From Marivirga salinae (lineage in GTDB: Bacteria; Bacteroidota; Bacteroidia; Cytophagales; Cyclobacteriaceae): 64,000 nt of DNA. Below are positions 47,928 through 57,888 of the stretch, one piece after another. The DNA lies in NCBI RefSeq assembly GCF_030503855.1, contig NZ_CP129971.1:2418001-2482000 (forward strand). Direction: 5' to 3'. The notes under the pieces are model-generated. The model worked only from the letters and a program-made list of their open reading frames with translations. It did not search any database and was not told the DNA's origin. Positions within the stretch are counted from its first letter, which is position 1. Every line of letters starts with the position of its first letter. The position numbers and the translations under genes were made by a program.

Positions 47928-49439
47928 TTATTCATTTTCCCAAGCTAGTGTTGGCCAGCTTCCATCCGTACATGTCCATACACTAGTGAAATCAAATCCT
48001 GCTAAAGTAGCATTTGCATCACCACAATTTAGGTTTGCAATTTCAACTGCTGTACCCGCTTCTGTAATAGGTGACCCGCCATTATAAGTTAGGTTGATAT
48101 TGCTGTCATAATACACTCCCTCTAAAGTGGCAGTTTCTTCTAATTGACCTACAACATAACCAGGATAGTCACTGGATGTATCTTCATCTGTTACAGTAAC
48201 ATTTCCAGTTCCATAAGTGTTTCTTAATACACCGTCCAATCTACCTATTATTGCTGATGCTCTATTTGGAGCTGTTACAGAGCCTGTAGCATAACTATTC
48301 TCTACTGTCCCGTCTATATTTACAGATCCGACTAAAGCACCTACTCTTGCAGAACCTGAAGTAACATTTCCTGTTGCAAAGGATTCTGTTACAATTGAAA
48401 TAGTTGCGGAAGGATTTTCTCTATCTGCATCAGACATGATACCTATCAATCCACCTGCTCTAGATCTCTCTGGACTTACTGTAGCCGAAGAACTACTTTG
48501 ATGCACGGTTCCAGACTCCATGTCTCCGATTAAGCCACCAGTTCTTGTATCACCTGAAACAAAACCTGAAGTATGGCATCTTGTTACAGTCCCTGTACGT
48601 AATTGACCAATTAATATCCCTGTTCCTTGTGTACCTGTAATACCCGTGTTAGTTGCCGCTACATTCATATTTGATAGATCACCTCCATCCACAACACCAA
48701 ACAAGCCAACTTCATTTACACCATCTGCAACCAGGTTTGTGATTTCAACATTGGAAATAGTAAATCCATCACCATTGTAGGAACCAGTAAAAGGAAATTC
48801 CACAGAACCTAATGGCACCCAACCAGTCTCTCCACCTGCGCCTGTAAGGTCAATATCTGCAATTTGGATAAAGTGTGCATCCAGATACGAATTAATTAAT
48901 TCTAAATCAGCAACATCTTCAATCCTGTATGGGTCTGCCTCTGTACCTTCACCACCACTGAATAATGTTGCATCTACAGTAGTGAACGAAATATCTATAG
49001 CTGTTCCCAATTCTCCACCTTCAGCACCAAGAACTCCAGAGGCTACCGTAATGTTATATTCTGTCAGATAATCCAATGGTTCAGAATTGGAAATTGTAAC
49101 TGTAGTATTGCTCTCAGTAAAGCTTACATCTGTCGCTACATCTCCATCAGCTGAAGAGAATGATAAAGCACTGTTAAAAGCGTCTGTATCAAGACTATTC
49201 GAAAAAACCATTACGATCTCCAATTCTCTGGCGATATTTTCATCCCCATTTGATAAATCTTGATTGTTAGCAGTTAATGATAATAAATTAACAGGTTGAG
49301 GCTCAGCTGGCCCATTGTCATCCGGATCCTCTCCACACGAGGTCAAGATCATGCTGCATGCTAAAAATAGCACCATTGATAATTTCCTAAAGGAAATTTT
49401 TGAGTTGTTTAAAATGTTTACGTTCTCCATAGTACTCAT
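47928..49439 (-). CDS. Lipoprotein with Ig-like and GLUG repeats
   Basis: 503 residues. The lipobox is LTSC in LACSMILTSCGEDPDD. Residues about 50-150 look like a bacterial Ig-like (Big_5) domain ending ISFTTVDATL. From about 165 a beta-solenoid of GLUG-type repeats follows, with GGLIGDMESGTVHQS, GGLIGIMSDADREN, GALVGSVNIDGTVENSYATG and ending WPTLAWENE. GLUG proteins are surface proteins linked to adhesion or glycan binding. It lies 42 bp after the anion symporter gene and is probably in the same transcript as the SusC/SusD pair. Confidence 0.8.
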   Translation of the reverse strand: MSTMENVNILNNSKISFRKLSMVLFLACSMILTSCGEDPDDNGPAEPQPVNLLSLTANNQDLSNGDENIARELEIVMVFSNSLDTDAFNSALSFSSADGDVATDVSFTESNTTVTISNSEPLDYLTEYNITVASGVLGAEGGELGTAIDISFTTVDATLFSGGEGTEADPYRIEDVADLELINSYLDAHFIQIADIDLTGAGGETGWVPLGSVEFPFTGSYNGDGFTISNVEITNLVADGVNEVGLFGVVDGGDLSNMNVAATNTGITGTQGTGILIGQLRTGTVTRCHTSGFVSGDTRTGGLIGDMESGTVHQSSSSATVSPERSRAGGLIGIMSDADRENPSATISIVTESFATGNVTSGSARVGALVGSVNIDGTVENSYATGSVTAPNRASAIIGRLDGVLRNTYGTGNVTVTDEDTSSDYPGYVVGQLEETATLEGVYYDSNINLTYNGGSPITEAGTAVEIANLNCGDANATLAGFDFTSVWTCTDGSWPTLAWENE

Positions 49440-49481
49440 ATTTAAAATTAAAAGTTTAATTGAAAAATTATTGTTTAAGTC

Positions 49482-50960
49482 TTATTCCAGCCGCCATAGA
49501 TCAGGAAATCTGGTTGGTATAATTTCCCACACTATTGGAAGTAAAAAATAAGTCATAAGTGTAATGATGATAATTGATATAATATTCATCCATAATCCTG
49601 TTCTTATCATATCTGGAATATGTAAATAACCAGAGCCAAACACCACAGCGTTTGGTGGTGTAGCAACAGGTAGCATAAATGCACATGATGCAGCTAGCGT
49701 AGCTGAAACCATTAACATATATGGATGTAAATTCATTGCTAAAGCTAAAGGGGCTAATATTGGCAATAACATTGCAGTAGTTGCAATATTTGAAGTCATT
49801 TCAGTTAAGAAATTAACGCTTGCTATTAGTATTAAAATTACTAGAATTAAAGTCATGCCCTCTATTAAAGACAGTTGACTTCCTATCCATAAAGCTAAGC
49901 CTGTGGTTTGAAAAGCTTGTGCTAATGCCATTCCACCCCCAAAAAGCATGATGATACCCCAAGGCATTTTTACGGCCTCCTTCCATGTAATAATAGGTTT
50001 TTTGGAATTACTTGAAGGAATTATAAAAAGTGAAATCCCAGCTGCCATTGCAATTATGGTATCGTCAATGTTTGCATTTAATTTTTGAAGTAAAAAAGAT
50101 CGTGTTATCCAGCAAAATGTAGTAAGTACAAATACAATCAGTACATATTTTTCTTCTTTTGTAATTGGACCTAACTCATTTTTTAAACGATTTATTTCTT
50201 CTTTTCCACCTGGGAAACTTTCTCCTTTAAAGTTGAATGCATATTTAGTCATGTATTTCCAGCATAGAAATAATAATATCACCGATATGGGTGCGCCAAA
50301 CATAAACCATTTTACAAATGAAATTTCTATTTGATAGGTTTCTGAGACAATTCCAGCAAATACTAAATTAGGCGGAGTACCTATTAGGGTACCTATTCCC
50401 CCAATTGAGGCACTATATGCAATAGAAAGCATTAAAGCTTTCCCGAAATCTTTATTTAATTTGTCGGAATTATGACTTCCACTTTTAAACTGGCTTACTA
50501 TTGCCATTCCTATTGGTAGCATCATAACAGATGTGGCCGTATTCGAAATCCACATAGAGAGGAATGCGGTTGCTACCATAAAGCCCAGTATAATATTGGT
50601 CACATTAGTGCCTATTATTGAAATTATGTTTAAGGCTATTCTTCGGTGTAAATTCCATTTTTCAATCGCTATTGCTAACATGAAACCACCTATGTATAAG
50701 AAGATGTATTTATGACCAAAAGCAGCTGTTGTTGATGATATGTCTAATGCTCCTGTTAGTGGAAATAATACTATCACCAATAAAGCAGTAACAGCAATAT
50801 GTACCGCTTCTGTTACCCACCAAATCGCAACCCAAGCAGTAACTGCGAGAACCTGAAATGCTTCAGGAGTCATATTTTCTGGCTTGTTTAACATTTGGAT
50901 GATTATAAATGCTAAAGGACCTAATGCTTGAAAAAGATATTTTCTTTTTTTATCGCTCAC
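49482..50960 (-). CDS. DASS-family (SLC13-like) sodium/anion symporter
   Basis: 492 residues with about 11-12 membrane helices. The two Ser-Asn-Thr type motifs of the DASS family are visible: MWISNTATSVMMLPIG and LTEMTSNIATTAMLLPIL. ATPPNAVVFGSGYL lies near the end. Family members import dicarboxylates, citrate or sulfate with Na+. It overlaps the SGNH hydrolase gene by 11 bp (50950-50960). The inner-membrane anion carrier behind a SusC/SusD pair suggests an anionic substrate for the whole locus. Confidence 0.9.
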   Translation of the reverse strand: MSDKKRKYLFQALGPLAFIIIQMLNKPENMTPEAFQVLAVTAWVAIWWVTEAVHIAVTALLVIVLFPLTGALDISSTTAAFGHKYIFLYIGGFMLAIAIEKWNLHRRIALNIISIIGTNVTNIILGFMVATAFLSMWISNTATSVMMLPIGMAIVSQFKSGSHNSDKLNKDFGKALMLSIAYSASIGGIGTLIGTPPNLVFAGIVSETYQIEISFVKWFMFGAPISVILLFLCWKYMTKYAFNFKGESFPGGKEEINRLKNELGPITKEEKYVLIVFVLTTFCWITRSFLLQKLNANIDDTIIAMAAGISLFIIPSSNSKKPIITWKEAVKMPWGIIMLFGGGMALAQAFQTTGLALWIGSQLSLIEGMTLILVILILIASVNFLTEMTSNIATTAMLLPILAPLALAMNLHPYMLMVSATLAASCAFMLPVATPPNAVVFGSGYLHIPDMIRTGLWMNIISIIIITLMTYFLLPIVWEIIPTRFPDLWRLE

Positions 50961-51720
50961 TATCCTGTCTTTTTAAGTTAAAATTCTCCACAAATTGAAG
51001 TATGAACTGTGCATCATATTCCATTAAAATCGCCAAGTATATCTGTTGATTTTGATTGTCAAATGATTTTAGTCGCTCTGGAATATCTAATACAGACTTG
51101 GCTGACAACTTTTTGTAAAATAATGCAGCTGTTAAATATGAACCATATGGTGAGGGATGACTACCATCTGGATGGTATAACTCAAGCTCAGGTTTTAATT
51201 TTCTGGCTTCTGACCATGCAGAACCAACATCTAAAATTTCACTATCTGTTTCATTAGCTAGTTTGAAATAAGCTTTATTGATTCCTTCTTGCATTAATGG
51301 ATTAGCCTCTCTAGCCCAGGTCACGTATAATAAGGGTTGAGCACCACTTTTTTTAACCAATGAAATTAACTTTTTACCATATTCGAAAAAATCATCTTGA
51401 TTTTTGAAAGTGCTTAAACTATGGTTTTGAAGTACTACTATATCCCAATCTCCATTTTTAATAAGCTCTTGAGTTTTTAACTCTTTATCTCCTTCCCAAT
51501 GTTGTTTCCAGTCTACTCCGCCACTAGTGGACTGTTGTGTGTAGATATCCTCTCCTTGAGATTTAGCCATTGCGCTTACCAATTGAGGTAAATTCCAAAA
51601 ATAAGTATAGCTATTGCCTACAAATAGTACTCGCTTCTGATCATCTTGACTTTTCAGCAATTGAGACTGCGAAAAGAAAATTACCAGTAATGCTATGTAA
51701 AATTTCTTTATGTCTATCAT
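50950..51720 (-). CDS. Exported SGNH-type hydrolase
   Basis: 256 residues. The N-terminus (MIDIKKFYIALLVIFFSQSQ) is an export signal. VLFVGNSYTYFWNLPQLV gives the block I nucleophile Ser in GNSYT. DIVVLQNHSL has the block III Asn, and HPDGSHPSPYGSYL carries the Asp-x-x-His pair. These hydrolases remove acetyl or other ester groups, often from glycans. It sits between susD (31 bp upstream) and the symporter (overlap 11 bp). Confidence 0.82.
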   Translation of the reverse strand: MIDIKKFYIALLVIFFSQSQLLKSQDDQKRVLFVGNSYTYFWNLPQLVSAMAKSQGEDIYTQQSTSGGVDWKQHWEGDKELKTQELIKNGDWDIVVLQNHSLSTFKNQDDFFEYGKKLISLVKKSGAQPLLYVTWAREANPLMQEGINKAYFKLANETDSEILDVGSAWSEARKLKPELELYHPDGSHPSPYGSYLTAALFYKKLSAKSVLDIPERLKSFDNQNQQIYLAILMEYDAQFILQFVENFNLKRQDSER

Positions 51721-51751
51721 GATTATGCTTGTTTAAGTATCAGATTCAGCT

Positions 51752-53173
51752 TTATTGATTAATAGGTGTTTTTTCAAAAAAGTCTGGAATAGGACTTGGA
51801 GTATTGTCATTCCTATCTATTTCTGATTGAGGATAAAGAAATCGTTGAGGTAATTCATCTCCAGTATTTGGTGGAACCTGCACTCTTAGGTTCTGCTCAT
51901 CATAAGTTCTTCTGGTGTCGCTAAATGCTTCTATCTGACCAAAGAGGGTGATGTATCTTTCCTCTAAAATTTCTTTAAGTAAAGCATCATCCTGACTTAA
52001 ATTATCAGTATTTGCAATTCCTCCTGATTGAAAATCATTTGTTACATAATCGTCATATACTAAACCATTACTGGTTTCATCAACATTATACAAATAACCT
52101 CCTGATCTCATGAATGTGCGAAATTCATTAAGATGAGAAAGCCCTGTGTTGAAATCGTTGGACCTAAGCCCCGTTTCTGCTAAAATGAGTAGGTTTTCTG
52201 CATAGCTAACCAGAGGAAATGGAGCTTCAGCTGACATATACCCATTAGTATTAACAGTAACCCCACTATTGTTGGTTCTAAAATAGTTGTTATAACGAGC
52301 CGTCTCATCAGTTTTGGCATTACCTCTGTAATCTCCACTTGATGGATTCATCATTCCTTCAAAAAAGTCCGATATTTTTATATCATTGGGTCTTGCAACC
52401 GCAAAGAATTGATTGTATAAGTTTGAGCCAGGTTGAGCTTGAACATGAGGTACCAACATAGAATTATCATTTGAGGATATCCCAATAGTAGCTGCCTGAT
52501 AGGCTTCAGCATAATTTCCAGTGTGTAAATAGTATCGTGCTTTAAGCGTATAGGCTACTTCTACCCAAGGGTTTGCATCACCTTCGAAATAAAAATCTGT
52601 GTTGGAAACTAATCTACCTTCTCCACTTTGTAATTCAGTGATGGCATCATCCAATAAAGTTTGTAATTTTTTATAAACATCAGCTTGAGCATTAAAAGCT
52701 GGATTTTCAAATTCAATAAATCCAGCTTCATCAAATGGAATATCTCCATAAAGAGAAGTGGTTGTTCCGAACGACAATGCTTGAAGCACTTTTGATATTC
52801 CAGTAGCGATACCCGTTCTGTCTTCCTCAATGGCTAATTCTTCTGCTACTAAAGCATTTCTAATGGCGTGAACATAAGCATCATCCCATTGGCTATCAAA
52901 ATCACCTGAGCTAACAATATATTCACTGAAGCCTAAATGTTGTCTATCAATACCCTCAAGATGACCACTAAAGATGTTAGCTTTTCTGGCAGTTTCACCT
53001 TCGTGAAGCATTATGGCGCCAACTTCAGCTCCTGTTAGTACAAAATTGTAAGGCGAGCTTGTTGGGCTATTTGGGTTTTCATTTAATCCTTCTACTAAAC
53101 TTCCACATGAAGCCAGTAGTGATATGTAAAGAATTCCTATTATATATGTTTTTATAAAGCTTTTCATTTTCAA
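51752..53173 (-). CDS. SusD/RagB-family surface lipoprotein
   Basis: 473 residues. A lipoprotein signal is present (ISLLASCG, lipobox LASC). The start of the mature protein, LNENPNSPTSSPYNFVLTGA, and TTSLYGDIPFDEA are typical of SusD-like proteins of the SusD-like_2 type. SYAENLLILAETGLRSND is a helical TPR-like part, and EERYITLFGQIEAFSDTRRT is the usual C-terminal motif. It is the surface lid that binds nutrient over the SusC pore. It starts 5 bp after susC and is cotranscribed. Confidence 0.92.
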   Translation of the reverse strand: MKMKSFIKTYIIGILYISLLASCGSLVEGLNENPNSPTSSPYNFVLTGAEVGAIMLHEGETARKANIFSGHLEGIDRQHLGFSEYIVSSGDFDSQWDDAYVHAIRNALVAEELAIEEDRTGIATGISKVLQALSFGTTTSLYGDIPFDEAGFIEFENPAFNAQADVYKKLQTLLDDAITELQSGEGRLVSNTDFYFEGDANPWVEVAYTLKARYYLHTGNYAEAYQAATIGISSNDNSMLVPHVQAQPGSNLYNQFFAVARPNDIKISDFFEGMMNPSSGDYRGNAKTDETARYNNYFRTNNSGVTVNTNGYMSAEAPFPLVSYAENLLILAETGLRSNDFNTGLSHLNEFRTFMRSGGYLYNVDETSNGLVYDDYVTNDFQSGGIANTDNLSQDDALLKEILEERYITLFGQIEAFSDTRRTYDEQNLRVQVPPNTGDELPQRFLYPQSEIDRNDNTPSPIPDFFEKTPINQ

Positions 53174-53178
53174 AAAAT

Positions 53179-56100
53179 TTAGAAGTTTAATGTTACAGTA
53201 GCGATATATGATCTTGTGCCTGGGTTGTTAAAATAATCAATACCTCTGGCAATGCTTACACCTGTTAAATTAGTATCAGGATCATTCCCTATGTAATCAG
53301 TCCAAATGAATAAGTTTCGACCCGTTAGGGTAACATTTGCTGAATTTAGTTTTGTGATTTGTTTGAATTTATCGCTATTCAAAGTATAGCCTAAGGAGAG
53401 TTCTCTCAATCTTGTCCAGGAGCCGTCTACAACATATTGTTCATGTAAGCCTCCAAACCAATTTCCTATTGTTCTATAATAGTCTTCGGTTAATGCTACT
53501 TCACCTGCTCCAAAATCTTCTACATTGCCTCTGAATGTGGTGCCTATAGGAATAATGTTTCCGTTTATGTCTAGTAGATTTGATTCTGCTGTGACTTCAT
53601 TTCCAGTTTCTTCATCCAATCCATAACCCACCATAACTCCTCTGGTAGCGTTGGTAACATCTCCACCTTGAAAGGTTTCAAACAATAAGTTTAGATTAAA
53701 ATTCTTATATTGGAATCCAGAAACTATGGACCCTTGCCAGTCAGGATTAGGGTCACCAATTAATCCATCTTCTGGATCTAACTGAGGGAATCCATTAGCT
53801 GAAAGTGCTAGAGTTCCATCTTCATTTCTTCTATATCTACCTCCCCAAAATGCACCTAATGGTTGACCTTCTACAGCTCTTCCACTAATTTGAGCTGTAC
53901 CTCCTAAATCTATGGATTCAACACCTTGTAAATCCAATACTTTATTTCTTATTCTGCTATAGATTAGATCAACTGACCAGCTAAAATCTTCACTTTGTAG
54001 AATTTGATAACCTAAATCTAATTCCACTCCTTTATTTTCTATTTCGCCTCCATTATCAAATATTCTTCTATATCCTCTAGATTGGGCTATTGGGAAATCC
54101 AATAAAACATCTTCAGTTCTATTATAGAAATAGGTTGCAGACAGCGATAATCGGTCTTGAAGAAATCTTAAATCTGTTCCTACTTCAAATTCTTTTTTTC
54201 GCTCTGGTCTTAACTGTGTATTTCCTACTGCTACACTAGGTACAAAAACACCATTTCCATAAAGTGCGGAATTAATACTTCCGCCAAATTGATCGGAATA
54301 AGTAGGAGAAACATATAAGTTAGATGTTTGGTATCTTGATGGTTGAACACCTACTTCTCCATATGCCAGCCTTAATTTACCAAAATTCAAAACAGAATTA
54401 TCAAAAATATCTAGGCTGGTGAATTGCCATGCCAATGAGGTAGAAGGAAAAACAAAGGTATTATTTGCAGTATTACCAAATGTAGAAGCAGATTCTGCTC
54501 TTATTGTTCCTTTTAGGAAAAGCATTTCATAGGCTGCAAATTGAACTGAAGAGTAGACAGCAGCAGTTCTTTCGCTTCCAAAAGTACTACCTATAATTTG
54601 ATTCTGAGGAACAGCATTATCAATATCTCTTAAACCATCGCTTACTCTTGCAAATTGTAAAAAGCTATTAATTGCAGTGCTATTGGTTGCACGCTTTTTA
54701 TGGTTGAAATTAAATCCTACTAATAAGTTTCCATTAAAATCACCACCAAAATTTCTGGTGGCCTTTGCAATTAAATCTGAATTGAAAATGGTATTTGTGG
54801 CAATTTCGGATCCAAAATACCCTTCATCAAATTCCGGTCTTGCTGAGCCTGGAGTAAAGAATTCCTGGCGTTCTTCACTGTAATGATCAATCCCTGCTCT
54901 TGCAATTAAATCTAACCACACGGTGGGAGATACGGTTGCTTTAATCGTAGTCGTAAATCTATCTACCAAAGCTTCACTCTCTTGTTCATTAATAGTCCAA
55001 GCAGGATTATTAAAACCCGGATTGAAATTCTCACCTATTGAATTTCTGTAAGATCGATGTCGGTAAGAAACGGGTGCAGCATTTTCAGAAGCGTAGTAAT
55101 CTCCGATGTAACCTCTATTATCAAAATCTATTGGTGTTCTGAGCAATCCTAAATACAAACCTGAAGCTGAAGCACCTTTTTGAATTCTTCTAGAGGAGGT
55201 TCTGGTATAATTAGCATTGGCATTTAATTGCAAGATTTCAGAGAAATTTTGCTCAGCATTAAATCGAACAGTTGATCTTCTGTAGTCAGAGTTGTTTTTT
55301 ATAATTCCCTGTTGATCCATATCGCTCATGCTGAAATAAAATCTACCGGTTTCATTTCCACCACTCAAACTCACACTGTTTTCCCATGAGCTACCTTGTT
55401 GGAAAACATCATCAAAATTTGAATCTATGAAAGTTTCTCTCGAATTCTTGGAAGCAATCGGATAATAGGTTCGACCGTTTTCACCAACAAAAAAAGCACC
55501 TGAAGTATCGAATTCGTCTTCACCACCTGGTCTGTCAGCAATTTTATCTCCCCAAGTCACGGTTTCATTCTCTACGAAATTTCCATTTACTCCTTGTCCA
55601 AATTTGGTTTGAATAGGATAGCGAACATTTACTTCATCTAATGAATAGCTTGATCTTACTGAAATATTTAATTTCTCATTGTATTTACCGCTTTTGGTCG
55701 TAATATAAATCACTCCACCAACTGCCTGCGTACCCCAAAGTGCTGCCGCAGAGGCTCCCTTAAGAACTTGTATGTCGGCTATGTCATTTGGATTAATGTC
55801 ATTCAATCTGGATTGTTGTACCACAGAGCGTTGTTCCCCTGAACCTCTTGAGTCATTACTAATAGGAACTCCATCTAATACAATAAGCGGTTGACCATCT
55901 CCATTTATAGTAGAGAGTCCTCTAATTTGAATAAAAGAACCAGAGCCAGGATCACCAGAGCTTCTGCTAATTCTAACTCCGGAAGCTTTACCCGCCATAG
56001 CATTTAGTAATGTTGTTTCTCCTGATCTAGTAACATTTTCTGTCTCTATCTTTGAGTTAGCATAACCCAACTCATCTTTATCCTCTTTAAAGCCCAAGGC

Positions 56101-56430
56101 AGTTACAACTACTTGATCCAATTCCTCTATGTCCATTTCCATTTTGACATTTAGAGTAGTTCTATTATTTACAGGCTTTCGTACTTTTTTAAAACCGGCA
56201 TAGCTGAAAATTAAGACAGGAGAATCTTGAGTTAGTGTTATTTTATATTTCCCATCAATATTTGTAACTGTTCCGTTTGAAGTACCTTCCTCTAAAATCG
56301 TAACTCCAATTAGAGTTTCGCCATCTGAGTCCGTAACCACTCCACTTACAGTAGAATTATTTTGAGCATGGAGGAAATTTAACCCGATGGCTGTTAAAAA
56401 AATGATAAGTAAAAATTTAGTCGTTCCCAT
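53179..56430 (-). CDS. SusC/RagA-family TonB-dependent outer-membrane transporter
   Basis: 1083 residues. A signal peptide (MGTTKFLLIIFLTAIGLNFLHAQ) leads to a carboxypeptidase-regulatory-like domain (about 25-110, VSGVVTDSDGETLIGVTILE). The plug follows, with LLNAMAGKASGVRISRS, IQIRGLSTING and PLIVLDGVPI, and then a 22-strand barrel ending IATVTLNF with the terminal Phe. It imports ligand delivered by SusD, powered by TonB. As first gene of the cluster it faces the divergent HTH-membrane gene across 212 bp. No glycosidase gene accompanies the pair. Confidence 0.95.
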   Translation of the reverse strand: MGTTKFLLIIFLTAIGLNFLHAQNNSTVSGVVTDSDGETLIGVTILEEGTSNGTVTNIDGKYKITLTQDSPVLIFSYAGFKKVRKPVNNRTTLNVKMEMDIEELDQVVVTALGFKEDKDELGYANSKIETENVTRSGETTLLNAMAGKASGVRISRSSGDPGSGSFIQIRGLSTINGDGQPLIVLDGVPISNDSRGSGEQRSVVQQSRLNDINPNDIADIQVLKGASAAALWGTQAVGGVIYITTKSGKYNEKLNISVRSSYSLDEVNVRYPIQTKFGQGVNGNFVENETVTWGDKIADRPGGEDEFDTSGAFFVGENGRTYYPIASKNSRETFIDSNFDDVFQQGSSWENSVSLSGGNETGRFYFSMSDMDQQGIIKNNSDYRRSTVRFNAEQNFSEILQLNANANYTRTSSRRIQKGASASGLYLGLLRTPIDFDNRGYIGDYYASENAAPVSYRHRSYRNSIGENFNPGFNNPAWTINEQESEALVDRFTTTIKATVSPTVWLDLIARAGIDHYSEERQEFFTPGSARPEFDEGYFGSEIATNTIFNSDLIAKATRNFGGDFNGNLLVGFNFNHKKRATNSTAINSFLQFARVSDGLRDIDNAVPQNQIIGSTFGSERTAAVYSSVQFAAYEMLFLKGTIRAESASTFGNTANNTFVFPSTSLAWQFTSLDIFDNSVLNFGKLRLAYGEVGVQPSRYQTSNLYVSPTYSDQFGGSINSALYGNGVFVPSVAVGNTQLRPERKKEFEVGTDLRFLQDRLSLSATYFYNRTEDVLLDFPIAQSRGYRRIFDNGGEIENKGVELDLGYQILQSEDFSWSVDLIYSRIRNKVLDLQGVESIDLGGTAQISGRAVEGQPLGAFWGGRYRRNEDGTLALSANGFPQLDPEDGLIGDPNPDWQGSIVSGFQYKNFNLNLLFETFQGGDVTNATRGVMVGYGLDEETGNEVTAESNLLDINGNIIPIGTTFRGNVEDFGAGEVALTEDYYRTIGNWFGGLHEQYVVDGSWTRLRELSLGYTLNSDKFKQITKLNSANVTLTGRNLFIWTDYIGNDPDTNLTGVSIARGIDYFNNPGTRSYIATVTLNF

Positions 56431-56605
56431 AATTATCTGATTATTATATTAATTAGATTTTTTTAAGCCACTTATTAAGTGAATATTTAGTATTTTAATG
56501 TTTCATAACACTTTACGTTAGGTAATTTTAATTTTGATTGTTTCGCTATGTTACAAATAATATTTTGAAAATATCAAAATTTAAAAAACTTTATGCTGTT
56601 TTAGT

Positions 56606-56630
56606 GAATTTTAACGAATTTTAACGAATA
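56606..56630. promoter_or_regulatory. 10-bp direct repeats near the start of the HTH-membrane gene
   Basis: GAATTTTAAC occurs at 56606-56615 and 56616-56625, and a third partial copy (GAATA) begins at 56626. The period of one helical turn just before the TTG start, in the shared susC/regulator gap, makes it a candidate binding site. It could also be a chance AT-rich repeat. Confidence 0.35.
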
Positions 56631-56642
56631 AAATATAGGGGG

Positions 56643-57812
56643 TTGGCAAATAATCAATCAATAGAATCTTTACATGATGAGTTCATAAAAAAGGTTGAGC
56701 AGCGGTTTGGAAAGTTTATGAATGAACAATTCAGGTTTCAAGAGGCAAGTAATTCAGAAGTAGCTAGAGAGTTAAATTATAGTGATGCACAGTTTTCTCG
56801 CCTAATACATCTTTCTGCATCTGAAGGTGAATATTTAAGAGCGATTCGCAATATTGATCGAATTCTCAACGAAATAAAACTTGAAAATCAAATTGAAAAG
56901 CTGAAGAATAAGGCACAAGGAGATGCAATTGGCAGGTTTTCAATTTTAAAACCCATTCTATTTATAGTTGTAGGCGGTATAATATCTATAATAGGCTATT
57001 TTATTATTTATAATCCATCTGGCAGCGATCAGGCAGAAAATGAGGTTCCTAAGGATTATACCTTGAAATGGAGTTTTGAATCTGCTTTTGTTAGTCCTTA
57101 TACTAAATTAAGCCAATTACCAGAAGATTGTGATTTCCCATGTTATAAATATCAAGGTAAATGGGAATTGAAAAAACCTTATAAATTACCATTTTTTAGA
57201 GAACAGAATGGCTTTCATTATTTGGCAACTGAAGTCAATATGTATGCAAGATGTATGACAGAAGAGCAATCAGATGGTACTTTATTAGAAGGTTATGAAT
57301 ATCAAAAACATGAGATTTGGTACGATAAAAGAAAATTACCGATTGATTCATTTGTTAATTTAGATAATAGAAAAAAAATACTTCCTGAATATCAGAGCTT
57401 GGACTTTTCAAAGGATGAAAATTTCATAAAAATAGCTTATGTACATACCTTTTTTAAAAATGAGTTTAAAATTAATGAAGATACAATTGAAAGATCAGGG
57501 AAGGTTATAGGAAGAGATATAAAATTCATTCCAACCGAATCTCTTTTAAAATATTTGCCTTCAGAAGCTGAAATAGGAGATTTGACGAATCAAATTAACC
57601 GTATTGTTTTTAATAGGTTACAAGATTTTTCCAGACCAATTGATTGTGAAACCACCTTTGTTCCAAATCCTGATTTTCATAGAATTAGTGAAGGGGATGA
57701 GATTAGCTTTAACTGTACTTTAACAACAGGTAGAGTGCCTTTGAACTATGAAAAGACTTATGTCTTAATAGATCAATATATTGAGAATAGTTGCCAACCT
57801 GCGAGTCCTTGA
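56643..57812 (+). CDS. Putative membrane-spanning HTH regulator divergent from susC
   Basis: 389 residues from TTG 56643; a stop codon two codons upstream excludes a longer frame, and the next ATG is 56718. The cytoplasmic part includes SNSEVARELNYSDAQFSRLI, which reads as a helix-turn-helix like those of AraC or MerR types, and then a coiled stretch. One membrane helix follows (about 100-125, LFIVVGGIISIIGYFIIY), with a ~260-residue extracytoplasmic domain containing paired Cys (CDFPCYKYQGKWEL). The arrangement HTH-membrane-sensor recalls ToxR-type one-component regulators. Position opposite susC suggests it senses the imported compound. No known family was recognised for the outer domain. 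Confidence 0.6.
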   Translation: MANNQSIESLHDEFIKKVEQRFGKFMNEQFRFQEASNSEVARELNYSDAQFSRLIHLSASEGEYLRAIRNIDRILNEIKLENQIEKLKNKAQGDAIGRFSILKPILFIVVGGIISIIGYFIIYNPSGSDQAENEVPKDYTLKWSFESAFVSPYTKLSQLPEDCDFPCYKYQGKWELKKPYKLPFFREQNGFHYLATEVNMYARCMTEEQSDGTLLEGYEYQKHEIWYDKRKLPIDSFVNLDNRKKILPEYQSLDFSKDENFIKIAYVHTFFKNEFKINEDTIERSGKVIGRDIKFIPTESLLKYLPSEAEIGDLTNQINRIVFNRLQDFSRPIDCETTFVPNPDFHRISEGDEISFNCTLTTGRVPLNYEKTYVLIDQYIENSCQPASP

Positions 57813-57863
57813 TTTTTTGATAATTATTTGCAATAATTCTTGTAATTTAATTATTTTTCAATG

Positions 57864-57882
57864 TACTTTGAAAAACAAAGTA
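57864..57882. promoter_or_regulatory. Palindromic operator candidate in front of the membrane-protein/HTH operon
   Basis: TACTTTGAAAAACAAAGTA is a perfect 7-bp inverted repeat around 5 bases, ending 6 bp before the ATG at 57889. The same palindrome, with one centre base changed, lies before creD. The winged-helix regulator encoded in this operon is the obvious candidate to bind it. Confidence 0.65.
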
Positions 57883-57888
57883 TAAAAG

